DNA from: Nonomuraea deserti
Lineage (GTDB): Bacteria; Actinomycetota; Actinomycetes; Streptosporangiales; Streptosporangiaceae
NCBI RefSeq assembly: GCF_004348685.1
Contig: NZ_SMKO01000054.1
Span: forward strand, 1-50,753
Direction of reading: 5' to 3'
DNA: 50,753 nucleotides
Shown here: in pieces, positions 1-8,493 of the stretch
How the letters are laid out: every line of letters begins with the position of its first letter
Numbering within the stretch: the stretch's first letter is position 1
Notes under the pieces: model-generated
The model's database searches: none
Told to the model about the DNA's origin: nothing
Seen by the model: the letters and a program-made list of their open reading frames with translations, nothing else
Translations under genes and position numbers: made by a program

Positions 1-1
1 C

Positions 2-127
2 CGCGGCATCGCCGGCCCCATCCTGTCGGCCTCCTCCTACTTCATGAAGTCACCCCCCGAGCAGTACTCCGACGACCAGGCCCGCGACTACGTCGAGAAA
101 TTCATCCGCGGAGAGGTCGAACGCTGA
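2..127 (+). CDS. C-terminal end of a probable transcriptional regulator (TetR-like)
   Basis: An open frame enters from the left edge and ends at TGA 125-127, giving 41 residues that finish in DDQARDYVEKFIRGEVER. An amphipathic helix of the type YVEKFIRG close to the stop is common at the C-terminus of TetR-family regulators, but too little is present to prove the family. The DNA-binding part lies outside the window. The gene runs on the plus strand and converges on the LuxR-type gene at 241-534. Treat the family as a guess. Confidence 0.4.
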   Translation, partial: RGIAGPILSASSYFMKSPPEQYSDDQARDYVEKFIRGEVER

Positions 128-240
128 CCACCGGCTGTCCGGCGTCGCGATGCGCGCGGACGTGCCCGTCGAGGTGGCGGAACGGCGCATCGCGGTCCGT
201 TCGCCCGGCCCCCTCCATGCGTCTCGGCGTCGGCCTGCCC

Positions 241-534
241 TCAGCCGGTCGCCGGTTCCAGGGCGAAACACTGCCGGTTCGACCGGGCCCTGCGCATCAC
301 CCATGACTGCGCGCGGCTGGACAGCAGAATGCCGAGCTCGAGGCGGCTTCGCGCGCCCACGAGAGTCATGGTGCGGGACACGTGCCGCTGGACGGTGCGC
401 GAGGAGATGTCCAGCTTGTTGCCGACGGCCTCGTCGGTCCATCCGGCGGCGAGCAGCAGAATGACCTCCTGCTGCGTCCTGCTGATCAGACCACCACGCA
501 TGCAGGCGTTGAGCCATTCAATCAATACGTACAT
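241..534 (-). CDS. Short LuxR-type helix-turn-helix regulator
   Basis: A 97-residue protein consisting almost only of a GerE/LuxR-type DNA-binding domain: ISRTQQEVILLLAAGWTDEA, then NKLDISSRTVQRHV as the recognition region. I chose ATG 534 because GAGGGAAG lies just upstream; an earlier in-frame start at 591 has no ribosome site. The domain resembles the C-terminal domain of the larger regulator at 5596-6618 (LSLLRLMADGNTDEVCARKL), so this looks like a stand-alone or N-terminally lost paralogue that kept only the DNA-binding part. Its start faces a 32-bp tandem repeat (612-675) shared with the divergent sigma-factor gene, a candidate binding site. It has no sensor domain and its function is unknown. 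Confidence 0.7.
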   Translation of the reverse strand: MYVLIEWLNACMRGGLISRTQQEVILLLAAGWTDEAVGNKLDISSRTVQRHVSRTMTLVGARSRLELGILLSSRAQSWVMRRARSNRQCFALEPATG

Positions 535-611
535 GTGTCTTCCCTCGAATGCGAGCCTTTGAATTCCGCATCGATTCCACTCCTTGAGCAAGGAACGGTA
601 TGGAGTAAATG

Positions 612-675
612 CTTTCTAGCAGTGCTCGGTATAACGCCGGTATCTTTCTAGCAGCACCCGGTATAACGCGGGTAT
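612..675. repeat. Two tandem 32-bp repeats between divergent regulator genes
   Basis: 612-643 and 644-675 are adjacent copies of one 32-bp unit, matching at 28 of 32 positions, each with the core CTTTCTAGCAG then GGTATAACG. The second copy contains the dyad ACCCG-8 bp-CGGGT. They lie between the LuxR-type gene (start 534, minus) and the sigma factor (start about 825, plus). This is a typical place for tandem operators, and TATAAC could also serve as a -10 element. Confidence 0.6.
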
Positions 676-824
676 GCTGAAACGTCACTACTCGGGCGGT
701 GCAGTTCCGGACACACGGTCGCCGAGGTCCCCGGACCAGGGCCACCGTGTATGACGGAGGTTGTTCTGCCCGGGCCGTGCCGTCGGCGGCACGACCCCTC
801 CCGACGGGCGAGAAGAGTTCGGGT

Positions 825-1415
825 GTGGTGGTAATCGAGGGGCGGCCGGCGGGACTACTGGGTGTGGACGATCCCCAAGAGCGATTCACCATGCTGTACG
901 ACCGGTACTACCGGAACGTGCTGGGCTACGTGCTGCTGCGGGTCGAGCAGGGCGTGGCCGAGGACGTGTGCAGCGAGACGTTCCTCGTGGCCTGGCGCCG
1001 GCTCGACGAGTTGCCGGAGCAGGTGCTGCCGTGGCTGCTCGGTGTGGCCCGCAACAAGCTCGCCAAGCATCGTGAGGTGCGGTTCCGGCGCAAGGACCTG
1101 GTTGAGCGGATCGCCGTGCTGACCAGCGAGCAGGAGCACGTCGCCTGGGACGTCGCCGAGCACGTGGTGGACCGGGAACAGGCCGTCTCCGCCTTGCGCG
1201 CCCTTCCCGAGAAGGACGTGGAGGCGATGATCCTGGCCACCTGGTACGGCCTGACGCCCGAACAGGCCGCGACGGTCCTGGGCTGCTCGGTGCGAGCGTT
1301 CAACGTCCGGCTGCACCGGGCGCGCAAGCGGCTCAACGGCAGGCTGCGCCAGGAAGCGGGAACCGCGCGACGACCGGTGCGAGGGGCGCGCGGCCGGTTC
1401 GCCGAGGAGAGCTGA
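825..1415 (+). CDS. ECF-family RNA polymerase sigma factor
   Basis: The protein has an ECF architecture. Region 2 carries RFTMLYDRYYRNVLGYVLLR and VAEDVCSETFLVAWRRLDEL; region 4 carries ALRALPEKDVEAMILATW and LTPEQAATVLGCSVRAFNVR followed by LHRARKRL. The open frame extends back to 699, but I prefer GTG 825 (or 828) because GAGAAGAG sits 7-10 bases upstream and residues before it do not look like sigma sequence; this gives 196 residues. The next gene (1447) encodes a membrane-anchored CU044_5270-type protein, the usual partner of this ECF group and a candidate anti-sigma or signal-sensing protein. The tandem repeats at 612-675 may control it. Confidence 0.88.
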   Translation: MVVIEGRPAGLLGVDDPQERFTMLYDRYYRNVLGYVLLRVEQGVAEDVCSETFLVAWRRLDELPEQVLPWLLGVARNKLAKHREVRFRRKDLVERIAVLTSEQEHVAWDVAEHVVDREQAVSALRALPEKDVEAMILATWYGLTPEQAATVLGCSVRAFNVRLHRARKRLNGRLRQEAGTARRPVRGARGRFAEES

Positions 1416-1446
1416 CGTCCGCAGGATCCACCCGTAGGGGGAAGAC

Positions 1447-2667
1447 ATGACCGATCGTACGTTCGCTCAGCTCAGGCCCGATGAGCTGGACGAACTCGCC
1501 GAGGCGAGCTACCGGCGACGCCGCCGCGAGGATCTCGCCCGAACGTTTCGCAGCACCCGGCACCCGACACCCCCATGGAGGGCTTTCCTGGCTCGCCGTC
1601 CCATGGTCCTCCTGGCCACCGGCGCGGTCGCCGCCGGGGCGGTCGTCGTCTCCACAGGCGTGCTGTCCGGCGCGCCCGATGGTGACACCCCGCCGGTCGC
1701 GGCGGACCCTTCGAGCGCCCCGCGGAGTACGACCGGCGGCACAGGGGCGTCGCCGGCCACGCGGGTCGACGCCCGATCGTTCCTGCTCGCCGCCGCGGAC
1801 ACCGCGCTGCGCGGGACGGCCACGTCCGGCGACTACTGGTACGTCCGCCGGCGTACGACGCATCCCACCTTCCACTGGCCCGAGAGGTTCTGGACCGGGG
1901 TGCGCAAGCTCCAGCGCCAGGAGCAGGCGGAGGTCGACAGGACCGGCGCGGAGGACGACGAGCTGGTGGCGATCAACGAGAAGTACAACGAGAAGCTGGA
2001 GCAGCTGCGGAAGAGCATCTATCCCGACGGGCCGCCGTACAAGGCGTACATCGTCGAGTCCGAGGAGCGGTGGCGGCCGAAGCGGACGGGCGGCACCCAC
2101 CGTGTGAAGAGTGCGGACCGCGAGGTCGGTTTCCCCTCGCCGCAGGACGAGGCCAAGTGGAAGGAGCAGGGCTCGCCGAAGTTGTTGGAGGACAGGCCCA
2201 GGAGCGTCGACGACAACCTTCCGCGGCCGCTGTCGATCTCCAACATGGACATCACCATGCAGAACGTCGGCGAACTGCCCAGGTCGAAGAAGGCGCTGGC
2301 CGGCCGCCTGCGCGCCCAGTTCGCGAAGCTGCCGGACCCCCACAAGGAGTTCGACCTCTACCTGTGGCAGACCACCGTCGATCTGATGACCGCGCCGACC
2401 ACTCCCGGCACCCGGGCGGCACTCTTCCGGATCCTCGCCGACCAGCCCGACATCATCTCCAGCGGCGAGGTCGAGGACGCCGCCGGGCGTAAGGGGGTCA
2501 GCCTGGCGGTCAAGAGCGACGACGGGCACGAGTTCCAGCTGATCGTCGACAAGGACACGGCCGAGCTGCTGGAGTACGCGGTGGCCGAGAAGGGCGAGGA
2601 CACGGCGCGGGTGACCTTCGAGGAGTTCGGCTGGACCGACAAGCTGGGCCGGCGCCCGCAACGCTAG
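1447..2667 (+). CDS. CU044_5270-family single-pass membrane protein
   Basis: A 406-residue protein with a cytoplasmic basic N-terminus (residues 1-52, with YRRRRREDLARTF), one membrane helix at about 53-75 (MVLLATGAVAAGAVVVSTGV) and a long extracytoplasmic domain. Proteins of this type are regularly encoded directly after an ECF sigma factor in actinomycetes; the N-terminus starts with the RPDELDELAEASY-type segment typical of them. AGGGGGAAG precedes ATG 1447, and the gene starts 31 bp after the sigma gene, so they are probably co-transcribed. The role is inferred: it may bind and restrain the sigma factor and sense a cell-envelope signal. No enzymatic motif is visible. Confidence 0.75.
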   Translation: MTDRTFAQLRPDELDELAEASYRRRRREDLARTFRSTRHPTPPWRAFLARRPMVLLATGAVAAGAVVVSTGVLSGAPDGDTPPVAADPSSAPRSTTGGTGASPATRVDARSFLLAAADTALRGTATSGDYWYVRRRTTHPTFHWPERFWTGVRKLQRQEQAEVDRTGAEDDELVAINEKYNEKLEQLRKSIYPDGPPYKAYIVESEERWRPKRTGGTHRVKSADREVGFPSPQDEAKWKEQGSPKLLEDRPRSVDDNLPRPLSISNMDITMQNVGELPRSKKALAGRLRAQFAKLPDPHKEFDLYLWQTTVDLMTAPTTPGTRAALFRILADQPDIISSGEVEDAAGRKGVSLAVKSDDGHEFQLIVDKDTAELLEYAVAEKGEDTARVTFEEFGWTDKLGRRPQR

Positions 2668-2858
2668 CCGGCTTCGCGCGGGGGCTATGGAGACGACGTG
2701 ACGACCGGAACGGCGGGCGTGGTCAGCGCGCGACATCGGCGACAAGTGGCCGCTATGGACATTCTCCCTGCTGAGGGCGAGTGGTTCGACGAGACCCTCG
2801 CCACGGCGTGGCCCGATGTGCTGCGGGAGATAGTCGTGCGGATGGCGCAGACGTGGCG

Positions 2859-2985
2859 ATGCGAGACATGGAGAACCCGTCCGGCGCGACGGCCTACATC
2901 ACCGGGGGCGCGCAAGGCATCGGGCTCGGCATCGCACGGGCTCCGGCTCGCCAGGGAGTGCGAGTGGCGCGCAAGGGCGCGGTGT
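2859..2985 (+). pseudogene. Relic of a short-chain dehydrogenase N-terminus
   Basis: The stretch encodes SGATAYITGGAQGIGLGIAR, the TGxxxGxG dinucleotide-binding start of an SDR. It then loses similarity within 15 residues and runs into unrelated sequence, with no catalytic YxxxK following. The remainder of 2668-3263 holds no gene I can support. This is decayed DNA between the CU044_5270 gene and the first SapA-like gene. Confidence 0.55.
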
Positions 2986-3263
2986 GGCGGATGCTCGAGG
3001 CGGGCTGGGTCGCAGAGGATTTCCAGGCTCAGACGGCCGTCACCGTATCCCGGCGCCACACCTGTGACCGGGCCAATTCGCACACCAGTCCCTCGCAGGA
3101 TGTTGCCGGAGCACCATCCTGCCAGTCGCAAGTGCTGACTGGCGCCGGTCGGGTGATCAAGACTGCAACCGGCAGTTTTCTACAACTCCGGCTCCGGAAG
3201 GATCTGCGCCTCGCCTACGGCTCGGGCGCGATGACGGCACCACAGCAAGAATAAGGAAAGCAT

Positions 3264-3692
3264 ATGCGTTTTCGTAATGGGCTCGCTGCCGTGGCGAGTG
3301 TGGCCATGGTCTCCGCCTGGCTGGTGGGGACCGCTGCTCCGGCGAGCGCGGCGAGCCCGTGCGGCGGCGGCTACAAACTCGTGGGCACGTACAACATCAA
3401 GTTGGGTGGTTCAAAGTACGGAATCCTTGAGATCCGCTGGAACTCCGGTAAGGGGCGGAACTGCGCGGTGGCCTACGGCCGGGGCAGCACCTATGGTTCC
3501 AAGGCCTACAAGTCGGTGCGGATCAAGACTTCCGGCGCCTCCTCATGGGCCGACTCCGACAGCGGCCAGTTCAAGTTCTACGCGGGTCCCGTCTACGTCT
3601 CGGCCCGGGACAAGTGCATCACCGTGCTGGCGACCGTCAAGGGCAGCGGTGGATACGGCGACGTGAGGAAGGACGGAGTCCACTGCGGCTGA
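3264..3692 (+). CDS. SapA-like small secreted protein (copy 1)
   Basis: 142 residues with a Sec signal peptide (LAAVASVAMVSAWLVGTAAP, cleavage likely after PASAA) and a compact exported domain. It is paralogous to the proteins at 4741-5133 and 16123-16521. All three share an early Cys, a GRNCA/GKNCA segment, a YAGPVYV/YAGPVSV segment, a KCI segment and a C-terminal HCG or YCG, that is four conserved cysteines that could form two disulphides. This pattern matches spore-associated protein A of Streptomyces, a small protein found on spores. AAGGAAAG precedes ATG 3264. Its job on the cell or spore surface is unknown. Confidence 0.75.
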   Translation: MRFRNGLAAVASVAMVSAWLVGTAAPASAASPCGGGYKLVGTYNIKLGGSKYGILEIRWNSGKGRNCAVAYGRGSTYGSKAYKSVRIKTSGASSWADSDSGQFKFYAGPVYVSARDKCITVLATVKGSGGYGDVRKDGVHCG

Positions 3693-4051
3693 CCGCCGCC
3701 ATGACTCGCCGCAGGGCCGGTGAGAGCGCCCGGGTTCCTTCCGGCCGTACCAAGCTGACGGCACGGATGGCCGGCCGGGCGCCAACCGGCCGCGCCGTCC
3801 TTCCAAATGAACCGCGTGCCCCGACTCGCCGATGCGGGCCGGCCGCCAGGGATGGTCGGTGCCGGAGCGGTCCGCGACCAGGTCGCGGACCGCGCGCACC
3901 AGGCAGATCGGTCGCCGCGAATGCGCCGATGAAGGTATCAATCTCGTCGCGGACGGCCGGGCTCCACCCAGCGCGATCGCGCCTCAGGTTTCGACGAGCT
4001 GAACTCTGGGGTGAACGGCATCCAATCGGCGTTTCAGGCTTGGACCGTGTT
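3693..4051. other. Gap with no supported gene
   Basis: No reading frame here has a convincing start, ribosome site or recognisable domain. Minus-strand frames give coding-like scraps broken over two frames, so this may be degraded flanking sequence of the IS remnant. A weak stem (CTGCGGC at 3683-3689 with GCCGCAG at 3708-3714) overlaps the end of the first SapA-like gene and could help termination. Confidence 0.4.
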
Positions 4052-4686
4052 TCATAAGGCGTTGAGCCACTCGTTGATCGCTGCGATGGTGACAACGGCT
4101 TCGTAGCGGACGGGCGCCCTCCCTTCGACCCCTTCGCGCGCCGGTGGGCGTCCTGGTCGGCTTTGCTCGGAATGCACGCCTTGATCCATCGTCTGCGCAG
4201 GTAGCCTCGGTTGCCCTTGATGGTGTAGGCCTTGTCGGACAGCACCCGGTCCGGGCGGGTCCGTGGACGACCGCCGCCCAGGCGGGCCACCCCTGATCGG
4301 CCGGCTCGCTGTGCACCCCACCGGGCGGCTCCTTCTGCGCCTGACTTCCCGGCGCGCGCCGGCCGCATGCTGATGCGCCCGCACGGTGGTGGAGTCCACG
4401 GCGATGTCCCAGTCCAAGCGGCCCTCGGCGTCTTGCTCGGCCTGGATCGCGGTCAGCAACCGCTGCCAGGTGCCATCGGCTGACCAGCGGCGGTGCCGCT
4501 TGTGAACCGTGACCCAGGAACCGAACCGTTCGGGCAGGTCCCGCCACGACAGCCCCGTCCGAGCCCGGTACAACACGCCATTGATCGTCTGCCGGTGGTC
4601 ATTCCAACGCCCACCTCGCAGTCCGCGCTCGGGCAGCAGCAGCCTCAGCCGCTCCACTCGGCGTTCGTTAAGTCACCACGACCCAT
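4052..4686 (-). pseudogene. Broken IS5-family transposase
   Basis: Minus-strand pieces of one DDE transposase lie in several frames. MGRGDLTNAEW from ATG 4686 is one base short and shifts into ERLRLLLPERGLRGGRWNDH. This continues through SWRDLPERFGSWVTVHKRHR to WDIAVDSTTVRAHQ, which has the first catalytic Asp. Another frame supplies RTRPDRVLSDKAYTIKGNRG, with the second Asp. The segment that normally carries the third acidic residue (VVERCFNRLKQWR-type) is deleted, and the tail RYEAVVTIAAINEWLNAL follows directly. It cannot encode an active enzyme. I could not identify its terminal inverted repeats with confidence. It separates two SapA-like genes. Confidence 0.85.
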
Positions 4687-4740
4687 ACACTCATCGTGAC
4701 AGGATCACCACAACTAGTCAGCCGATCCGAGAAGCAGCCC

Positions 4741-5133
4741 CTAGCCGCAGTAGACGTCGGTGACGCCCTCAGCCGGGTTGTTCCTGCCGACTTGGCCCTG
4801 GAAGCTGATGCACTTGCCCTTGGCGTACACGCTGACCGGACCGGCGTAGGTGGTGTAGGTGTCGGCGTCCCTGTCGGAGGCGCCCGAGGTGGAGATGAAA
4901 GCCATGATGTACTGTGCTTTGCCGGGTTTGTTCGTGTAGGTCATCGCGCAGTTCCTCCCGGTGGAGGAGTTGTAGTAGACGGCGATGTATCCGCCGGTGA
5001 TAGACCAGTTGTCCAGGTGGGTGCCGGAACACACGGCCGCCGAGGCCGGAGCCGATGCAGCCGCTACGAGGCCGGAGCCGAGCGCCAGCGCGCCGGCGAA
5101 AGAGATCAGTCTCCGGAACAGTTCGACTCTCAT
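4741..5133 (-). CDS. SapA-like small secreted protein (copy 2)
   Basis: 130 residues. The signal peptide is FRRLISFAGALALGSGLVAA with cleavage near APASAA. The mature part keeps the family landmarks: AVCSGTH, GRNCAMTY, TYAGPVSVYAKGKCI and the C-terminal DVYCG. GAAAGG lies 13 bases before ATG 5133. It is encoded 62 bp downstream of the small secreted peptide at 5196-5369 on the same strand, so the two may form one transcript, divergent from the regulator at 5596. Exported, small and cysteine-bridged, it may coat hyphae or spores; this follows from family resemblance only. Confidence 0.75.
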   Translation of the reverse strand: MRVELFRRLISFAGALALGSGLVAAASAPASAAVCSGTHLDNWSITGGYIAVYYNSSTGRNCAMTYTNKPGKAQYIMAFISTSGASDRDADTYTTYAGPVSVYAKGKCISFQGQVGRNNPAEGVTDVYCG

Positions 5134-5195
5134 GTGCAGCCTGTAGAACCTTTCGCATTCGAGGCGGTATGGCCCTCAACTCACGATGGGGCCCA

Positions 5196-5369
5196 TCATG
5201 GCTCGGTCCGGTCCTGCCAGCCGAGGTTGCCGGGGCCGCAGTCGGTGTCCGGTATGCAGCCAACGGGCGGCTGCGCGACCGTGCCCTGGTCGCTCGCGCT
5301 CATGGAGACGGCCCCATGCGCCAGGCCGACGAGTGCGGCGGCCGCGAGCGACAGGATGGCTCCCTTCAT
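5196..5369 (-). CDS. Small secreted peptide, 57 residues
   Basis: ATG 5367-5369 to TGA 5196-5198 encodes a 57-residue protein starting MKGAILSLAAAALVGLAHG, a short signal peptide. The exported part is acidic and has two cysteines (GCIPDTDCGPGNLGW). GAGGAG sits 9 bases before the ATG. A longer overlapping frame (5176-5394) has no such signals. The gene lies between the second SapA-like gene, read in the same direction, and the divergent two-domain regulator. A role as a surface peptide or as an extracellular signal is possible; no family is recognised. Confidence 0.6.
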   Translation of the reverse strand: MKGAILSLAAAALVGLAHGAVSMSASDQGTVAQPPVGCIPDTDCGPGNLGWQDRTEP

Positions 5370-5595
5370 GGGTCAGGACTCCTCGCAGTATCACGTGTAC
5401 GGAAAACCGACAGGGAAGAGTTTCGGGCAGCTGTCCCTAGGTGTCATCGTTTCTGGCTGGCACCATGCTGCCCTGGCACCTTGATGCCCCGCGGGAGGTG
5501 TTACGGCGGCCCGCCGGCCGGCCTCCATTACGGACGTGTCCGCAACGGGTTTCGTGCGGCCCTCACTGTCGTCGTTCCTTGGCCATAGTGAACCT

Positions 5596-6618
5596 ATGAC
5601 ACGAGGATTTTTCGCCACGCTGGGACTCAGCGTCGACGCCGAGTCCCTTTATCGCGTCATTATGCGCGAGCCAGGGCTGCAGGTGGAGGAGCTCGCCATG
5701 CGCATCCAACTGCCACCCGGGCACGTGCACGATGCCCTCGGCGAGCTGACTCGGCTCGGGCTGATCCAGCCGTCCTGGGAACGGCCGGGCCACCTGCACC
5801 TGGTGGACCCCGAGATCAGCCTCACCTCGCTGCTCGCCAGCCGCGAGGCCGAGCTGCTTCAGCGTCAGCAGGCGATCGCCGCCGGCCGCGCAGCGGTGAA
5901 CGACCTGATCGCGGAGTACAACGGGCGTAACGGCGCCCCCGGACGGGCCGAGATCAAATACCTCTCAGGCCTGGACGACGTCAGGACGCACATCGAGGTC
6001 ATGGGGCGTGAATGCGTGTCCGACGTGATGGCGTTCGTGGACGGCGGACCGCAGACCAGGGAGAACATGGAAGCCAGCAGGCCCCAGGACCAGGCGGTCC
6101 TGGCCCGCGGCGTGCGGATGCGCTCGATCTACCTGGAGAGCCTGTCCAACGACCCCGCCACCCTCGCCTACGTCAACTGGCTGACCGAAGAGGGAGCGTC
6201 GATCCGCACCACTCCCGTGGTCCCGCTCCGGATGATCATCTTCGATCGGCGGGTCGCGCTGCTTCCGGTGCAGATCAACGACACGTCCATGGGGGCCATG
6301 GCGTTGCGCCAGAGCAGTGTGATCACCGCCATGTGCGCGCTTTTCGAAAAACTCTGGGAGGGTGCCACCCCGATCGGCGTCGCCCCCCAACGCGAGCACG
6401 ACGGCATCAGCCGCCAGGAGCTTTCCCTGCTCAGGCTTATGGCCGATGGCAACACCGACGAGGTGTGCGCCCGCAAGCTCGGTATATCGCTCCGCACCGA
6501 ACGCCGCCTGGCCGCCGACCTGATGGCCCGCCTCAACGCCAAGAGCCGTTTCCAGGCCGGCGTCCTCGCCACACGGGCCGGCTGGCTCACTGACGACGAC
6601 GCCGCGGGCCTCCCGTGA
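5596..6618 (+). CDS. TrmB-like / LuxR-type transcriptional regulator
   Basis: 340 residues. The N-terminal winged helix (about 10-65: AESLYRVIMREPGLQVEELA, then LPPGHVHDALGELTRLGLIQ) is followed by a coiled segment (ASREAELLQRQQAIAAGRAA), a central ligand-binding-like domain (about 110-255) and a C-terminal LuxR-type helix-turn-helix (LSLLRLMADGNTDEVCARKL then GISLRTERRLAADLMARL). This TrmB plus LuxR layout is common in actinomycetes. ATG 5596 is chosen over the earlier in-frame 5536 because the winged helix begins there. It is divergent from the small peptide and the second SapA-like gene, so it may control them. A short paralogue of its C-terminal domain is at 241-534. Confidence 0.75.
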   Translation: MTRGFFATLGLSVDAESLYRVIMREPGLQVEELAMRIQLPPGHVHDALGELTRLGLIQPSWERPGHLHLVDPEISLTSLLASREAELLQRQQAIAAGRAAVNDLIAEYNGRNGAPGRAEIKYLSGLDDVRTHIEVMGRECVSDVMAFVDGGPQTRENMEASRPQDQAVLARGVRMRSIYLESLSNDPATLAYVNWLTEEGASIRTTPVVPLRMIIFDRRVALLPVQINDTSMGAMALRQSSVITAMCALFEKLWEGATPIGVAPQREHDGISRQELSLLRLMADGNTDEVCARKLGISLRTERRLAADLMARLNAKSRFQAGVLATRAGWLTDDDAAGLP

Positions 6619-6811
6619 CGGCGGCGACCAGGACCCGCTCTCCCCTCGCGCCGCTTGACGTCGGTGGCCGTGAGCCGGGCGCGTACCAGAAGGGACAGAG
6701 AGACGCTGGCGTTCTCGGTGATCTCGCGCATCTGCGGCGGGCCGACCTGGACGCACCGCAGGCGATCCTTCTGATCTCGCCGCCCGGTCGCGCGGCTCGC
6801 GTCGAGGATGC

Positions 6812-7672
6812 TCAGCCGGCTTCTGGTTCGGCGAGCCCCACTAGGGACGGCAGCGCCGTGAGGTCGTCTAGGACGAGGGTTGGCTGGTCGAGTGCCGTGT
6901 GAAGGTCGGTTGGATCGGTCACACCAGTCAGGACGAGCGCTGTGTCCAGGCCGTTGCGCGTGCCCAGACGAACGTCTGTTTCGAGCCGGTCCCCAACGAC
7001 GAGTACCTCATGGGCGGCGGCTTGTAGCCGATTGAGTGCGGCGTGCGCCATCATGGCCGACGGCTTGCCCACGACGACCTCGACCCGGCGTCCGACGCTG
7101 ACCTCGAGAGCGGCAATGATTCCCCCGCAATCTGGGACCTCCCCCTCGTCGACGGGACAGGTCGGGTCGGGGTTCGTGGCGACGAACCGGGCTCCGGCCC
7201 GCAGCGCGCAGAACGCCTCCATCCACTTGCGATAGTCGAAGGTACGGTCGAACGAAGCCACGACCACATCAGCGTCGCGGCCGCTGTCGACGAGACCGAT
7301 GCCGTGTCCGGCGAATTCGGCGTGCAGGCTCGGTTCGCCGACCAACAGGACCTGTGCGCCCGCCGCCTCGGCCAAGAGCCAATCAATGACAACGCCACCA
7401 GAGGTCAGCACGTCTTCCGGCTCTGCAGCCACGCCCAGTGTCCGCAGTCGTTCGGCATAGGAGGCCGAGGAGCGGGTCGGGTTGTTGGAGACGAAGAGAA
7501 CTGGCACGTTCGCTGCGCGCATCCGCCCCAAGGCCTCGACGGCCCCTGGTAGCGGCCGACCTGCTCGATACACGGTGCCGTCGAGGTCGCAGATCACGGC
7601 CCGGTACGCTCCCCGGCGCGCGCTGGGTTGCACGGTCCGGCCTGGACGCCTGCGCTCGTTGTCGCCTCGCAC
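6812..7672 (-). CDS. HAD-superfamily (class IIA, NagD-like) phosphatase
   Basis: 286 residues with all HAD motifs. The nucleophile and acid are D29 and D31 in ICDLDGTVYRAGRPLPG; motif II is VLFVSNNPTRSS; a conserved Lys lies in VVVGKPSAMMAHAAL; the metal-binding motif is VLVVGDRLETDVRLGTRNGL. The cap between motifs II and III is the C2a type of NagD/4-nitrophenylphosphatase-like enzymes, which remove phosphate from small sugar or nucleotide phosphates in the cytoplasm. It starts at GTG 7672 with GAGAGGAAC upstream and is the last gene of the minus-strand catabolic operon, 52 bp after the creatininase-family gene. The substrate is unknown; a sugar-acid phosphate would fit. Confidence 0.85.
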   Translation of the reverse strand: MRGDNERRRPGRTVQPSARRGAYRAVICDLDGTVYRAGRPLPGAVEALGRMRAANVPVLFVSNNPTRSSASYAERLRTLGVAAEPEDVLTSGGVVIDWLLAEAAGAQVLLVGEPSLHAEFAGHGIGLVDSGRDADVVVASFDRTFDYRKWMEAFCALRAGARFVATNPDPTCPVDEGEVPDCGGIIAALEVSVGRRVEVVVGKPSAMMAHAALNRLQAAAHEVLVVGDRLETDVRLGTRNGLDTALVLTGVTDPTDLHTALDQPTLVLDDLTALPSLVGLAEPEAG

Positions 7673-7724
7673 GAGGTTCCTCTCGTCAGCGGTGGCCGGA
7701 AGTCTTCAGGGATGACATCTGCTC

Positions 7725-8483
7725 TCACCGGGCCGTCATGGATCGGACGAGGTCTACGAGGCGCTGTGTGACGATTTCGCTGATCTGCTGCCCCTTTTCG
7801 GCGGAGGCGGCCTGGGGGTCGCCGAACACGCCCGTGGACGAGACGTCGGCAAATCGGCGGTAGATGCTGGCGCTCCCCGAGCGGAGCATGTCGGCGGTGT
7901 CCCAACTGAACCAGCTCTCGTTCTCGCGAGGCGGTATGGCGGACACGTCAACAAGTTGGGGGGCGATGGCCAACAGCAGCGAGGTTTCGAGTTCGCATGC
8001 ATGACCGACACCGCCTGGGCCGCTCGTACTGATCGCCAGCAGGGCCTCGGAAGCGATTTGCCACCACGCCGTCCGGACGATCTTGCATTCGGGCCGACTG
8101 TACCCGAGCTGTTCCAGGGCTACCTGGGCGATGCCTTCGTTGCCACCGTGGGCGTTGAGTATCAGCAGGCTGGCCATGCCGTGCCGCAAAGCTGAGTCGG
8201 CGGTCTGCACGATCTGGTGCAGCAGTGTTTCGTGCGCCAGGGACAAGGTGCCGGGAAAGTCGTCGTGGTGCTTGGAGTAGCCGACCGAGATGGTGGGCAG
8301 GATCAGCACGTCGTCACCGAGGTGTCGGTCAATTTCCTGACAGAAGTGGTCGACAAGGATACGGTCCGTCGCCAGCGGTAGGTGTGGTCCGTGCTGCTCG
8401 ACCGCACCGAGCGGGAGTATGACGGGCAGGGATCTGTCGACCGTGGCGAGTCGTGCCGAGGTCATCTGTTCCCAATACGTCAT
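7725..8483 (-). CDS. Creatininase-family amidohydrolase
   Basis: 252 residues. The family metal-site motifs are present: LPLGAVEQHGPHLPLATDRI (Glu, His and Asp ligands) and LLILNAHGGNEGIAQVAL, and GVGHACELETS supplies a further Glu. Members hydrolyse cyclic amides such as creatinine, or act on formamides and lactams, with two divalent metals. It follows the NTF2-RidA gene by 10 bp on the same strand and is therefore co-transcribed. In an operon for sugar-acid breakdown its substrate is more likely a lactam, lactone or amide intermediate than creatinine. That substrate is inference. Confidence 0.82.
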   Translation of the reverse strand: MTYWEQMTSARLATVDRSLPVILPLGAVEQHGPHLPLATDRILVDHFCQEIDRHLGDDVLILPTISVGYSKHHDDFPGTLSLAHETLLHQIVQTADSALRHGMASLLILNAHGGNEGIAQVALEQLGYSRPECKIVRTAWWQIASEALLAISTSGPGGVGHACELETSLLLAIAPQLVDVSAIPPRENESWFSWDTADMLRSGSASIYRRFADVSSTGVFGDPQAASAEKGQQISEIVTQRLVDLVRSMTAR

Positions 8484-8493
8484 GAGGTGGCTC

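Noticed and set aside
1333..2745. A 470-codon minus-strand frame
   Set aside because: Shadow of the CU044_5270-type gene and the sigma factor; no ribosome site or domain.
6619..6811. Minus-strand coding-like stretch containing QMREITENASVSLSLLVRAR
   Set aside because: No start, ribosome site or recognisable family; it overlaps the 3' end of the regulator when extended. Possibly a relic, but not supportable as a gene.
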